64,000 nucleotides of DNA. Origin: Massospora cicadina (lineage: Eukaryota; Entomophthoromycota; Entomophthoromycetes; Entomophthorales; Entomophthoraceae). The DNA lies in assembly GCA_022478985.1 (NCBI GenBank), contig JAKSZP010014533.1, positions 1 through 64,000 of the forward strand, given 5' to 3'. The notes below the pieces were generated by a model that was given only the letters and a program-made list of their open reading frames with translations, was not told the DNA's origin and searched no databases. Made by a program: the position numbers and the translations under genes. How positions within the stretch are numbered: the stretch's first letter is position 1; each line of letters begins with the position of its first letter. Positions 21,480-33,470 of the stretch are shown piece after piece.

Positions 21480-22205
21480 TGTTAAGACTGGGCTCCCAAG
21501 GCCCAGTCCGCCACTGGCCCTACACTACTCACCCCCATATATGGCCTTACCAACTCTGATTGGTCCTATCCAAATGGACAGCATTGCTGAGCACACCATG
21601 CTGAGGTGCAGTACACCAGCCTCTGTTGCCTTGAACCCGGGCAGAGGTGCCCCCAAAACCTCTTTCCACTCACAGGGTCAGCGGGCTGAGGTGTGGCTAA
21701 CTGGCCTCTGTTGCCTCGGGACACTCTGGCTCTGCACTAGCCAGGGCAAGACCTCCACAAAAGGAGCCCAGCGCATCCACCCCCTTTCTATGAAGCGCCA
21801 CCATCTGCTAGCCAATAACTCGCATTAAATAAATTTAATTTAAACAAAACAAATTAGCAAAAAGCAGCCTTTATCGGAAGAGATGAACTCGAAGTTGGAA
21901 TAGAATTCCAAAGTGAGGGCCCATCAGGGCTTGAAACCACTTTTAAATGCTTCCAAATATGCTAGAAGAATTGCGGGTAATGAGAGGCGCAAAAGCCTCC
22001 AGAATTGATGGCATCCAGGCAACTCAGCTGAGAAATATAGGGGACCTCAGAATGAACAGCCAATCAAACGAAACAATTTAATAAATTTATTCCATTATAT
22101 ACCCAAAAAGGAAATTCTACTCAGAATAATGGAATTGCAACTATTGACACACAAATCTCATAATTCCCAAACTTATGGGATTCATGTGTGATCGCAGTTG
22201 TTACA
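21480..22205. repeat. 3' LTR (or right LTR) of the non-autonomous element
   Basis: 726 bp, TG...CA. Many of its differences from the left LTR are transitions. Confidence 0.9.
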
Positions 22206-22210
22206 ACTTA

Positions 22211-22748
22211 ATCCAATACCCCTTTATGTCCACAGCTGCCCACTGCCTGTTCAGCACCCTCCTGTTGCCCAGCTGTTTTCCAGGATAGGGTGACTTATTC
22301 TTTTCAGTTCACTCCTCAACGTCGCAGCATTGTGATGATTTTTTTACCCTACTATGAGGGAGTACCCTGCATGAGTAGAGTCCCAATCACAAAACCTATT
22401 GGGAGATGGAAAAAAGGGAAAGGTAATGTAAGGTTTTAGGGTCTTCTGCTCTATTGCCTTATGACTGCTCCTGTTTCCACCTTTCATAGCAGTCTTTACA
22501 TCAATTATATAAGGATATTATAAAGAAAAATACTCAGTTACACCGCCAAATTGGCTCATTTTACTCCAAGTAAAACTCCTATGCCACTACTCCATTTCCC
22601 AACTTTCACTCATTTTTTTGTACCCTATTTACAAAATTTCCCTTCCTTTATATTTTAGATTTCATAACAAGAAGTACTTTTTACTATGAATTTTATTTTC
22701 CTCTCTGTCAATTCCAGCTCTCCCTTTTACTTTTATTTTACCAATATC
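22211..22748. other. Unassigned sequence
   Basis: DNA between the non-autonomous LTR element and LINE-1 copy A. I see no supported feature. Confidence 0.4.
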
Positions 22749-22858
22749 TACTTTTGATTTTCCAAAACTTTTCTTTCTCGTTGCAAACACTTTTGCAACC
22801 CATTCAATTCAAGACTAAATCCAGTTTGATAATCTCATAGAGGGATTAGTCTGTGCCC

Positions 22859-24173
22859 ATGTCTGGGAGCAGTTGGGCAAGCAAAGCAAGAGGAGCAGGT
22901 GGAAGGCCTGAGGCCTCTAACATTCGAAAACGCCCCAGAGAATCCGGCGAAATAGAAAAAAATTTAAAAAAACTGGCGGTCACAATTTCCCTGGAGATAC
23001 TCGCGTGGCAAGCACGATGCAACCAGTACATCAATACGCCACATTCCCAGCCACTTTTGTCGGTGGAATTCGGAGTCTGTGTGTATCTGGACATCCAAAA
23101 AACGGCCCTATGGGAAAAATTTTGTGAAGATGTACACAAAATTTTCCTGACCGCGGTGTACGTTGCACCTCACTCCATATCGCATGGTTGGCTGGACCTA
23201 GGTTTTGATAGCAAAATAGCAGCAGATGAGGCTGCAGCGGTGCGCGTAGTGGTTGACCTCCCCGAAGGACAATGGGTCATCGAAACTAAATGTACCAGAT
23301 GGATAAAATCAAACCAAATTTTCCTCACGTTTGACTTTTTGCCTACTATGGTAAAATGTGACATTTTGGAGCAACACCTGAAAGATGGTCTCACCATATA
23401 CAGCGAAATACAATCTTTTTGAAATGCAACATTTCACGCTGATGCCACACCTGTGCACTGGCAAAGCCATTGCAGTTCTGACCCCATCTGAGGAGATCGC
23501 GAAGGACCTAACCCAGATCCTGCACTCCACCTTTATTGACATTGCAGGGCACACCACCCACCCATTCCGGGTAACCGTGGACAGCGCGCCCCCCATTTGC
23601 ACCCACTGTGATGCGTTCAGCCATAAGGCACATGCGTGCCCCATTAAAGAGGGCGTTACATTCCAAGAGCACCCCTTGGCGGCCATGGCCAGCGGAGAGG
23701 TGCACTATGAACCAACCGCAAGCACCAAAGAGGCCTTCCCGTGGGGAGCACAAGGCTGCTACCTATTGGTAAAGCCCATCTCCCTGCAGGAGCGGAAGAA
23801 GGCCAAGCAGGCCCATAGGACTGCAGCTAAGGAAGCGGCCAAGGTCACCACCACCATCCCACACTCACAATGCCAAAAGGACATGGAGACCTTCGCGGCA
23901 GAAGCAACTTGGGAATCCATCACCCAATCAGATTGGGAGGCCCAAGCTGAACGGGCCACTCAATCTGAGGATCTGATGGGAGATTCAATCTCACCCAATT
24001 GCTGCACCCAAGCCCCGGTTGAAACTGACTTAGGACCTATCCCAACCGAAAAAATTTTTTTTTGCCCCACTCGATGGTGCACCAAACTTATCCGCACTGC
24101 AAAAAATTCGTCCGACGTCGGGAAAACAAAAAGTGAAGGCCAAAGCCAACGTGACTCTTTCCGCAAAAATTAA
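22859..24173 (+). pseudogene. LINE-1 copy A ORF1 (RNA-binding, CCHC)
   Basis: The start ATG at 22859 (M-S-G-S-S-W-A-S-K) is conserved in all three copies. The protein, about 437 residues, has a basic N-terminus, an RRM-like central region (I-F-L-T-F-D-F-L-P, then E-I-Q-S-F, then C-T-G-K-A-I-A-V-L), one zinc knuckle C-T-H-C-D-A-F-S-H-K-A-H-A-C (CX2CX4HX4C, 23598-23639) and a charged tail. ORF1 proteins of this class bind LINE RNA. An extra T in the run at about 23412-23418 shifts the frame, since copy C has four Ts where this has five. The RRM-like reading is inference; the knuckle is clear. Confidence 0.85.
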
Positions 24174-24281
24174 CAAAAACCCTGATAGCGTTGCTGCTAA
24201 TACCCGCACTGCTGTGAAAGCCCGTGGGGACCTGGAAGAGGCTGGTGGGCCAGGGGCCCACCCCCTCGCACCTAAGGTGCG

Positions 24282-27200
24282 ATGGGGAAACCTTCACTCT
24301 AGGGATGCTGAATATCATCGGACTCAAGGCCTCCCCATCCCAGGCTAGGAAACTGAGTTTTTTACAAAATAATTTACCCGTGGATATCCTGGCCATCCAG
24401 GAAACCCACTGTCCACGAGGTTCTGAGGATGCTTGGAAAACAATGCTCCTACCATCCCTATCCTTTTGGTCAAAGCACTGTGGGGTGCTAATTCAGAAAA
24501 ACAATTTTTTCAAATTTACATCTTCAGAAACATTCCTAAATGGCTGAGTGCACATTGTCACCTTCTCATGGGATGATGTTGCACACACAATCATCAACAT
24601 TTACGCCCCAAATGGTGCACATGAGCGTTGGGAATTTTTCTCATCAGTCAAATCCCTCCCACTACCCCCCAATTCTTTCCTAATTGGTGACATGAACTGT
24701 TGGCTAACCTCACCAACAGACCGGTGGCCGCCCTCACCCCACGCCCCACAGGGTCACATAGAACTACGCGTTCTAAAAGCCACCCTTGGGTTTATGGATG
24801 CGCTGCCATGACATGCCCCACTGCTCAAAAACATGATGCGTCCCCACATCCACAACGGCCAATTAAGGTCTATGACCCGCATTGACCTTATTCTAGTGCC
24901 GGCGAAATTCCAACCCCACATCTCCCACTTCAAAACAACGAAAATGGAATTCTCCGACCACCAACTGGTCTCAATAACATACCACTTACCTGTCACAGTT
25001 GCAAAGGCCCCACATTGGTGCAAAATCTGCCCCCCAGAGCTTGCGTCGCCAGGATTTTCCATGTGGGTGGAAGAGGTAACTTTGGCAAAATCATTTGTTG
25101 CACCGTTTTGCATGGACCCCATTTCCACATGGGCAACTTTCAAAAAAGACACTATCTGCCACTATCGCCATCTCTCATCCAGACGCTCACGAGCTACATC
25201 AGCGGTTATATCACATGCGCTGGCAGAATTGGCCCACTTGGAGTCCAATATTCCAGCCTCAGGATATAGCCCTGCATGGGGCCAGAAGTGGGCGGAGGCA
25301 GCAGCACACCTCAACGCACTTGAAAGGCAACACAAACATCGGGTTTGTGTCCAATACAGGGCCACACGCATCACTAAAGGCGACAAGTGCACCGCATACT
25401 TCTTAAAAAAATTTTTTGCACCACGCCAGAGCGTGGCCTGCACACAGGTGCAAAGATTGGATAATTCTATCGTGGACACACCAGCTGAAGTAGCAATCGA
25501 AACGCAAAGATATTACTCCAAGTTATACCAAGCTGAACCAATTCAGCTGGCTGAAATGGTGGAATTTCTCGACAGAGCTCATATCCGCACCATTTTCCGA
25601 TACCCGGAAATAATGAATTTAATTACTCCAAATGAATTGTGGACTACCATTCATGGTGCGCCAAACCGAAAATGCCCAGGCCCAGATGGCATTCCATATG
25701 AGTTCTACAAAAAATATTTTAAATACATATCCCCATTGCTGCTAGCCTCACTCAACCAAAGCCTGTTGGAAATGCGCCTCCTACCAGGAGGACATGAGGC
25801 TTTTACAGTCACACTCTTCAAGAAAGGGGATAGGCTAGACTTAGCCAACTGGCGCCCCATTTCTCTAACAAACACAGACACCAAAATTTTAATAAAAATC
25901 ATGGCTAACCGTTTAGGGACTGTAGCATCTGCCACCATCTCTCCAGAACAATTCAGTTTCATCCCCAGAAGGTCGATTTGGGATAACGTGCACTCTGTGG
26001 CTAATGTGTGTCAGTCCACAGCCTCTGGGGCACTTGTATTCTTGGACCAACAAAAGGCTCTATGATAGAGTAAACTGGGAATACCTTAGGGCCTGCCTCC
26101 AACAATTCCGCCTACCTCCCCGCTTCATTAACTGGGTGATGCTGCTCACGGAATCTGCAACAATGGCTGTGCGCGGCCCAGGTTTCCTAACGGATGTAGT
26201 CCATCCTCAAAGGGGCCTGCGACAAGGGGACCCCCTGAGCCCACTCTTATACAACTTCAGCCTTGACCCACTACTGCGAAATGTGAATACCCAACTCACT
26301 GGGGTCCATGTGCCAGGCCAAACCCCAGTCAAGATGATGGCATTTGCAGATGATTGCGTGGTGGGGGTGTCTAATAATAAAGATGCATGCGCACTTGAAG
26401 CCCTCAATTAGGAATATTCCTGGGTAAGCAACGCGGCACTGAACGCCTCCAAAACCGAAATCATCCTCCTTGGTCAGTTTCAGAACTGCTGGGCCCCAGC
26501 AAGTAGTTCCCAACCCAGCCCAGCTGCTCACCCAAGTCCACGCCTTACTAACTCAAAACACACCGCTCCACTGGTGCTCCCCTGTGTGCCGCGACCTACC
26601 ATAGGACCGGTACACCATCTGGGCGTGTGGTTGGAGGCAGGAGGATACGCGTCAGCAGTAATGGAGGGCCATATACTGGACAACGTGACGAAGCGAATCG
26701 CCTCTCTCAGAGCCCACCCTACTACCCTCACTGGCAGGGTTGTTCTTGCCAACTCTATGCTCCTATCCAAAGTCTGGTTTGGAGCCCACGCCATCCCCTT
26801 CTCCCCAAGCTTCTTCAAATCCCTGTATGCTTTGCTACAAGGTTGGCTTTGGTCAGGCCGCCCTCCACCAGTACGGCTAGAGGTCATGTTTGGCCCTCAT
26901 CATCATGGTGGCATGGGCCTACTTGACTTCAAAGCCCATGCCGCCAAGATCCTAGGCACCTGGATTGCGGCCATCACTGCTCCTACACTCCCATCCCAAC
27001 ACTGGTCCCGCGCGGCCCACTCCAACTTCTCCCGAGCCTTGGGCCTCAACAACCCATCAAACCCCCACTCCCTGATGAAATACCTTGCATCACACACATC
27101 AGCCACAGGTCCTCACGGGACAAAAACCCATTACAAACGAATCCTACTCTCCATGAGAAGCGCAGAGTGGAGAATTCGTATTAGTGGACATACAACCCAA

Positions 27201-27988
27201 AGAGGCCGCCCCTCTCCTCAGTTCACACAAGAGGTACAGGGGCTACCCATCCATGATGGCGTGATCCCCATTCGACCCCAAGTCCTATCCAGGGTGGACT
27301 ACCTGGACATGATGGACATCCCTTATTCCACTGAGACCCAAAAGACTATCTGGAAATATGCACACCATCCTCTGTTGCAGCCTCAAGTCCGTTCCCATGT
27401 GTGGCGCTGCCTGAGGCGGGTGTATCGTACAGCTAAGCGCTCTAATGCTTTACACTCATCCTGTGTCGTGTGTGGCCAGTATGGAACGCTGTTTCACCGC
27501 CTGGAGAAGTGCCCCACCTCTAAAGTAATATGGCGCGAAGTCCAACGTCTGCTAGGCCAGGATCAAACACATCCCTTCAGTCTGTCAAGAGATATGTTTG
27601 CTTCATCAATGGCCTCCCCCTCCCACCCTCCCTTTGTGCTCTGGTGGTTGCAATCGCCATGTGGACTATCCACACGATTGTCTTGGATGCCATCGCCGGA
27701 TCCATCCCCACCCTCCCTGAAGCTGTCCACAGATTCCAGTCTCATTTGGTGGATCACTTTCAAGCGTGGATGTTTGGATATCTCCCACCACGTCACCAGC
27801 AGCTGGTCTCCTCCTGGTTCCCAGTCTGGTTCATCAAATCAGACCCTTCCTTCACACGTGCTCAATAGTGGCTACGCCCCCTACACACGTTCCCTCCCCC
27901 TTCCCATAAGTGGCGTTCCCGCTGGCAACAAGAGATAGCATCGCTTCTCTGGGGTGCCTCACCTGGTACTGAGTTTTGTCTCGTCTGA
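24282..27988 (+). pseudogene. LINE-1 copy A ORF2 (endonuclease, RT, CCHC)
   Basis: Domains in order: AP endonuclease with G-M-L-N-I, I-Q-E-T-H, INIYAPN, GDMNCW, RIDLIL and SDHQLVS (24300-24985); a linker; RT with CPGPDGIPYEFYKKYF (about 25675), NWRPISLTNTDTKIL, FIPRRSIWDNV, LRQGDPLSPLLYNFSLDPLL (about 26217) and the catalytic FADD (about 26343); then a C-terminal C-V-V-C-G-Q-Y-G-T-L-F-H-R-L-E-K-C (CX2CX7HX4C, about 27465). Defects: stops at 24545, 24809 and 26409, and an extra base at about 26057 inside QQKAYDRV. A one-base deletion near 27620 is shared with copy C but not copy B, so it was probably in the parent. ORF2 drives target-primed reverse transcription. Confidence 0.9.
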
Positions 27989-28059
27989 GTCATATTCGGA
28001 AGTGTCCGTCCCATGGTCAGCCTTCCCCGCAATAAATTTAAAATTACTTTTGATTTTCC

Positions 28060-28403
28060 TATGCCAATCAGATGACATGGTGTTGCAGGTGGAGTGCATC
28101 TATATAATTTATTTTTTTGAAAAGTTTTTCTTGGCTTAATTAAAGAGCTTCCATTCATGGCGTGCCCTATCATCTCAATCAACCCAAATTATTGCGACTA
28201 TTCTAAGATTCTGACCTTTCATTCAAGTATGAACCATTAAACTGTAATCTGAGAAGATGAAGCAACCAAGACAGCATGGGGAGCCCTAAATGGTCTTTTT
28301 AAAAGGCTAGTTCCCTCTATTTCTGCTATTGCCTATTTTATTCTCTTTCTATCCTTTAAAATATTCTAATAATTGCCGTAGCCATTTTTAAAAAATTTCC
28401 ATA
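28060..28403. other. Unassigned AT-rich sequence
   Basis: I see no supported feature between LINE-1 copy A and repeat R3b. Confidence 0.4.
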
Positions 28404-28545
28404 TTTTATAAAGCAATCTGAGCATCATGGTATGCATTGCAGCCAACATTCCACGCTTAAACTGTTGAGCCCTTGTCAGATAGAGGAATTTGGATCCATC
28501 TTAGTTCTGATTGCTTATTGCCTCAGGTGGTTCCACGGGAACTGT
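28404..28545. repeat. Dispersed repeat R3, copy b
   Basis: Second R3 copy (see 19825-19966), same orientation and length. Confidence 0.65.
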
Positions 28546-31480
28546 GCAGTTTTGACCAACCAGCTTGGGATCTCTAGATACTAACAATTAGGACAACTAA
28601 CATAATTAATAGCTTGAGTGCCAGGTTGTCAGACATTTGCCCTCTCAGCTACAATATAAGAATGTTGTGGGTTTAAATAGGCTGAGAAGGGGAAATGCCA
28701 GGCATTTATTAGTCCATGATAATGATTTCACTTTTAATATAGTAATGAGGAAATTGGCCAAAATACCTTAACTGATTCTTGGTGGAACCCCGCTAATCAG
28801 GTAACACTAGTTTAAATAACTTCATGGGCAATTAACTCTAATTTTAGCAATCAGATTAACCCCAATTTTATGGCAGACTCTGGGGCGCTTATTGGATGAA
28901 TCTCCCCCAGCCCCTTACCAGTCCCATCCAAAAACCTATGCGGGGACCACCCTCTTTTATAGGCGTGGCAGGGGTCCCCCAAGGCGGAATAATTTTTTGC
29001 AAAAGGAGTGTCTAAAGTATATTAAGTTGTTTAACGAGTACATCTTGCCCCAAACTTTTCCCCCATTTATTATTCAGCCTAGATGAAGAAAGTTTGCTAA
29101 GCTTTAATAGGTTAACTTCACAATTTCTTTTAGGACTAGTCTAAGCTATATTTGAATGTATTACTAAATTTACTTCAAACCTCAATATGTTTATATACTG
29201 AATGATATAAAATTGAGGGGTTTTTTAGATTATCCCAGTGGCACCTAATAAAAACTTAAAGCCCCTAACTTTATAAGTTTTTGAAAGTTTCATATTTTTA
29301 TTATATTCGTGGCATAAATCCACTATTACTGGATTTTGGCAAATCATGCACCAAGCGAACATCTTCCAAGGCCAAAATCCAACACAGGTGATAGAATCCA
29401 GGAATTAAATGCCTTCAGCTTCTTCCAATTTTCAAGAGGGCATGTTATAATTTACTCTCACAAAACTTGATGTATTTATTTAATTCACAAGTCAATTTAG
29501 ACACCCAGAAAAAATTTTATATACTGGATGGCCAAACTTTAGAAGACATGAAAAATTTGATGATCCTTCAATAATCGGAGGACATGCTTGTTTTATGAAC
29601 TTGACTGCCATACAGATGTAACATTTCTACATTGTTAGGCAATTTGATAAACTCAAAGTAGTTAAGTGTGGAAGCAACTTTTTTTTTCTCTTTGTATAAA
29701 AGTTCATTTGTAAGCATAAAATTATCTGAACCATATAAAATTTTTGGTTTAGTAAGAAAATTTTATTATACATCTAAAAATATAAGTGTATTTATTTTCC
29801 TCTCAGCGACAAGGAGTCAAAAGTTTTATCTAATTATACTATAAGCTTCTTTATAGCTAAAAATTTGGTTAAATGAAGGACTTAACCCATTGCTGAATAC
29901 TAGGAATGCTTCTTCATTTGCACTCAACCTTATCATAAATCACAAGTTGAAAAATATCTAGTTGCAATATAGTTTACGCAGTTACTCAAGGAGGGACACT
30001 ATCAATTATAATGCCTTAGGAATCATTTTTTATAAGCAAAAAAGAAAAGTGTAAACAGTTGGATGGTCATTAACTACCAGAAGTTAAATTATGTTATCAA
30101 AAGATTTCATCCTCTTCCATAGGTCACTAAATATCTTTGAGATTCTGAATTGAGAAGTTTTCATAAAACTTCCAGCAAGTATTGTAAAAAACCAGTTCAC
30201 CTGTTGACTAACAAGATTGCGCTTATTAGGAGAAGAATAATTATATAAGCCCGATAGGATGTCACATGAGTTATGCAACACCCAGCCACCTTCCAATGTC
30301 CATAGTGGATTTCTTGGTAACCTTTTGATACCTTTGTTCTCAACTATATGAATAACATTACCTTTAATCTAAGATCTTCATTTATCATGTTAAACATCTA
30401 TGTGAAGTATTTAATTGTCTCAGAAATATCCCTCCAAGTTAAATCCTAATAAATCTCCTTTTCTCTGGAGAGTTAAAAAGTAAAGATGTCATGTATTCCA
30501 GATGAAATATAACCTCTTTCAAAAAGTCCTCACTACCAAAAATATATTATGTAAAAAAGCTGCATGATATACAGGTCTTTTTGAAGATTTTAGAATATAA
30601 ATGAAAGTTCATCCCACGCTTTTCCAAATCTCCAAATACCTCATTTATTTGATACATGAGAAGTGCCTTTTTCAGGGAATAAGGAAAAAAACCAGACTTT
30701 AGTACATGCTGTAAATCTCTAAAAACCTCCTTAGTCTTGGTACATCCACAATTAGTAAGCCTTTTCTTCTAGTCTCTAATGTTAGTGATGTAACAGTCAG
30801 AGCTAACTAAGATCAATATGATGTTCATCAAGTAGTTCGACCCAATTCATATGCTAGTATGACCCTTACTAAGGTTAAGAGGAACTAAAGCTGCAAAAAA
30901 GTGAGACTCAGCACTAATATTTGATATTAAAATCAATATACACTTCTTAATAGATGCCTTTCACATTAGATATAATCATTCTTTATTGCGTTGATAACAA
31001 CTATGACATTCCAAATGAGTCTTATAAGGTAGGACTTACTACTAATAACTATTGAATATCATTATCCTTCATTTTGGTGACATTCATCAATATGATTTGG
31101 ATTGTCTCAAAATATAATTCATCCTAATTACCTTTGAAGAAGACCTAATATATAAGATGATCTCATGACATGATTCATAGCCTCTAGAATCCATGGAACT
31201 TTAGTTGTAGCTCAAACATAATGCAGAAATGCCAAATAATAGTTAGCTTGCTATACAAAGAAGTAGAATATATGGTTACTATACATCCTCTCTTTTTATC
31301 AGACAGATGTATCACCAAATAACATCCAGATGTAGGTCATGGACCAGTGTATGAGATCTACCAAAGAATAAATGATCACTATTATTTGGAGAGCATATAG
31401 ATTACATATACAATGTTTTTTGGTTCTTGTCTTAAATTCTAATATCAGGGTAAGATTAATCTTGAATTGCAACATAATCT
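28546..31480. other. Unassigned AT-rich sequence
   Basis: Long AT-rich stretch with only short frames (28892-29086 plus, 30084-30296 minus), none of which I recognise. Part may be old retroelement sequence, given the integrase fragment just to the right, but I cannot support it. Confidence 0.35.
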
Positions 31481-31723
31481 GATTGCCCCATCTTGACTCT
31501 TGAATCTAGTGAGAATTTATGTTGTTGATCCTTTGAATAATAGCTTACACGCCATTAATATCATTCTAGCCATAGACCATTTAACTAATTAGGTAGAGGC
31601 TATTTATTCCAAAAACTTATGTATCAAGAAGAGACCTGGCTTACATCATGAACACTTAGGCAATAATCACATAATTCTCAGACCGCATGGTACTGCTGTT
31701 AAAATCAAGTGAGGAGGAAGGGG
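31481..31723 (+). pseudogene. Ty3/Gypsy integrase fragment
   Basis: Around 31555-31625 the plus strand reads I-I-L-A-I-D-H-L-T-N-stop-V-E-A, matching YILVAIDHLTWWVEA of the Ty3-1 integrase. A purine tract (GGAGGAAGGGG, 31713-31723) followed by TGTTAAACATG at 31724 resembles a polypurine tract and LTR start. It is a relic of a fourth Ty3 element, truncated on the right by Ty3-2. Confidence 0.45.
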
Positions 31724-32015
31724 TGTTAAACATGTTGGGAATATTGCCCTTGTTTGGATGTTAGATACATGTTCCATATTCCTTGAGTTTCTGAAATATT
31801 CTCTAGAAAAATGATCAAACTAGAAACCAAAAGGGATAAAACCACATAAAGCACTAATAAAAAGGGGTGAAACCCTTCCATGGGCATCATCAAAGGAGTG
31901 TTTGGAGGCTAATTTAAGTGTATGTGAAATGAAAAAAGAAACGGTTTTGAAGGATTTTTTTATAACCAGATAATCATATTAACCCAACAACCTATTATGT
32001 ACATACTGTTGGATA

Positions 32016-32020
32016 CTATA
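32016..32020. repeat. Left TSD of Ty3-2
   Basis: CTATA, repeated exactly at 40797-40801. Confidence 0.75.
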
Positions 32021-32356
32021 TGCAAAGAAATTAATATGACTGAACAATATGCCATATATCTGATGGATTATATTATATGAGTTGAGGTGAGCCTCAAATT
32101 TAAGTGAAAGAATATATTGATGGGAAGTTCTAATTGAAGTACTGATAGTTTGGCAAATTGAGGTAATTCTGACAAAGCTTCAAGATAGAATGAAACCCTA
32201 AAATTGTAGCAAATAGAAAATTACTAAGCAGAAGTGTTGAAACCATATAGGAATACCAAGGATAAGAGTTGAGTGTGAAGATGAGAAAGGGAGGTTTTTT
32301 GTATTGAAGTGAAGAGGGAAAATTGGCAGAAGTAGTCTGCAATTTATTTTATAATA
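32021..32356 (+). repeat. Ty3-2 5' LTR, left part
   Basis: Starts TGCAAAGAAATTAATATGA and aligns with 40314-40650 through shared blocks GCCATATATCTG, GATAGTTTGGCAAATTGAGG, TTGTAGCAAATAGAAAAT, GGAATACCAAGGATA and TTGGCAGAAGTA. It is interrupted near TTATAATATA. Confidence 0.85.
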
Positions 32357-32440
32357 TAACTATTGGAATGTCCATGCTTCGCTATGGAGTTTATAGCATA
32401 CCAGAAGACTTGAATAATTTCTAAAGTTATTATATTACAG

Positions 32441-33135
32441 ATAACCACCAACCACTCAGCCAAAACCATTAAACTTATCAAGTTAACTAATTCTACCAAC
32501 CACTTGACCAAACTTAATTGCCCTATTGAATTAACCAAAAACTACCAACCACTCAGTCAAAATTAAAACTAACTAAATCTAAAAAAATCAACCAAATTAC
32601 TAAGCACCTGTCATAATCTTGAATTTATTAAATCAACCAAAAAGCACTCAGCTTAAACTAAACTGAACCTATTGAATCAACCAAAAACTGCCAACCACTT
32701 GGCCAAATAAAACTAAAACCATCAAATCAAACAAATTCTACCAAACAAAACTGATTCTCAAAACCAATTAAGATTATTAAATCAACCATAATCACCAAAC
32801 AATTGGCCAAAACCTATTATACTTTCAAATCAACCAAAAACCACTAATTACTTGACCAAACCCAAATTGAATCTATTGAATCAACTAAGCCCCACTACTA
32901 ATCAGCCAAACCCAATCTAAACTATTGAATCAACCACAAAACATCAACTCACCCTAAACTAATTATACTTATCAATTAAACTAAATTTCCAACCAGTTAC
33001 AAAAATCAAATAATGCTATCAGATCAATCTTTTATTCATCCACTTGGTAAAAGCATACTGAAACTACTGCCAAATCAACCAAAAACCACCGATTACTCAA
33101 CCAAAAACAATTGAATTCAACATATTAGCTGATAA
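32441..33135. repeat. Degenerate minisatellite, unit about 49 bp
   Basis: About 14 consecutive units of 44-57 bp, mostly 47-51. Each has a start like CCAAAAACYACCAA, a middle like CACTYRGCCAAA and an end like CTATTGAATCAA. Adjacent units often begin at ATCAACC. Units differ considerably, so the array is old. At least two similar units occur again at about 33515-33615, beyond the tRNA-like segment. Confidence 0.75.
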
Positions 33136-33387
33136 AACTAACCTATAATTAAAAACTGATAGATAAATGACATAAAGCTAGTATTCCACCAATTATTTTA
33201 TTAAAAAACAATATGTGATTCTATTATCTGAAGTTTGTACCTTAACTTAGTAATATTCAATCTGCAATCTGAAGCATTATATAAAATATTATAAAATAAG
33301 ATCCCACCAATCATATCATTAATAAATCAAGGAACTTATATTTTTATATATTATAGCCTATTAGATGATAAAAAGTGATAAAAAAGT

Positions 33388-33470
33388 GATTGTGCCGGGA
33401 TTTGAACTACTGACTTTGAAGTAAATTAATTTTAGAGCCAAAAGCTGAGCCAATTATGCTAGGGTATGTA
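33388..33470 (-). ncRNA. tRNA-like segment, degenerate
   Basis: The minus strand holds TAGCATAATTGG, which fits the pol III A-box pattern, followed about 53 nt later by AGTTCAAATCC, close to a B box, then CCGGCAC. The acceptor and T-stem halves do not pair well, so it is not a functional tRNA. It is more likely a tRNA pseudogene or a SINE head. Confidence 0.35.

Larger units (their letters stand above)
20386..22205. mobile_element. Non-autonomous LTR retrotransposon
   Basis: Two direct repeats (729 and 726 bp) flank a 365-bp interior. Each starts TGT(A/T)AAGACTGGGC and ends T(A/G)TTACA, giving canonical TG...CA ends, and the whole is bounded by a perfect 5-bp duplication, ACTTA. The interior (21115-21479) has no gag or pol sequence, so movement would depend on another element's proteins. 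The size class is between TRIM and LARD elements. LTR identity is roughly 88-90 percent by eye, so it is not recent. No partner autonomous element with this LTR was seen here. Short frames inside are not credible genes. Confidence 0.9.
22764..28044 (+). mobile_element. LINE-1 copy A, full length
   Basis: A 5.28-kb non-LTR retrotransposon bounded by a perfect 15-bp TSD, TACTTTTGATTTTCC (22749-22763 and 28045-28059). The 5' end, ACTTTTCTTTCTCGTTGC, is shared with copies B and C, so it is the true element start. The 3' end reads CCCCGCAATAAATTTAAAAT, an A/T-rich tail rather than poly(A). It holds a ~95-nt leader, ORF1, ORF2 and a short 3' UTR, with two frameshifts and several stops. It is closest to copy C. 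Confidence 0.92.

Noticed and set aside
28610..28690. tRNA-like TAGCTTGAGTG...GGGTTTAAATAGG
   Set aside because: The B box has too many mismatches and the stems do not form.
32344..32538. 64-residue minus-strand frame rich in L and V
   Set aside because: It is a by-product of translating the minisatellite start; the unit length is not a multiple of three and varies.
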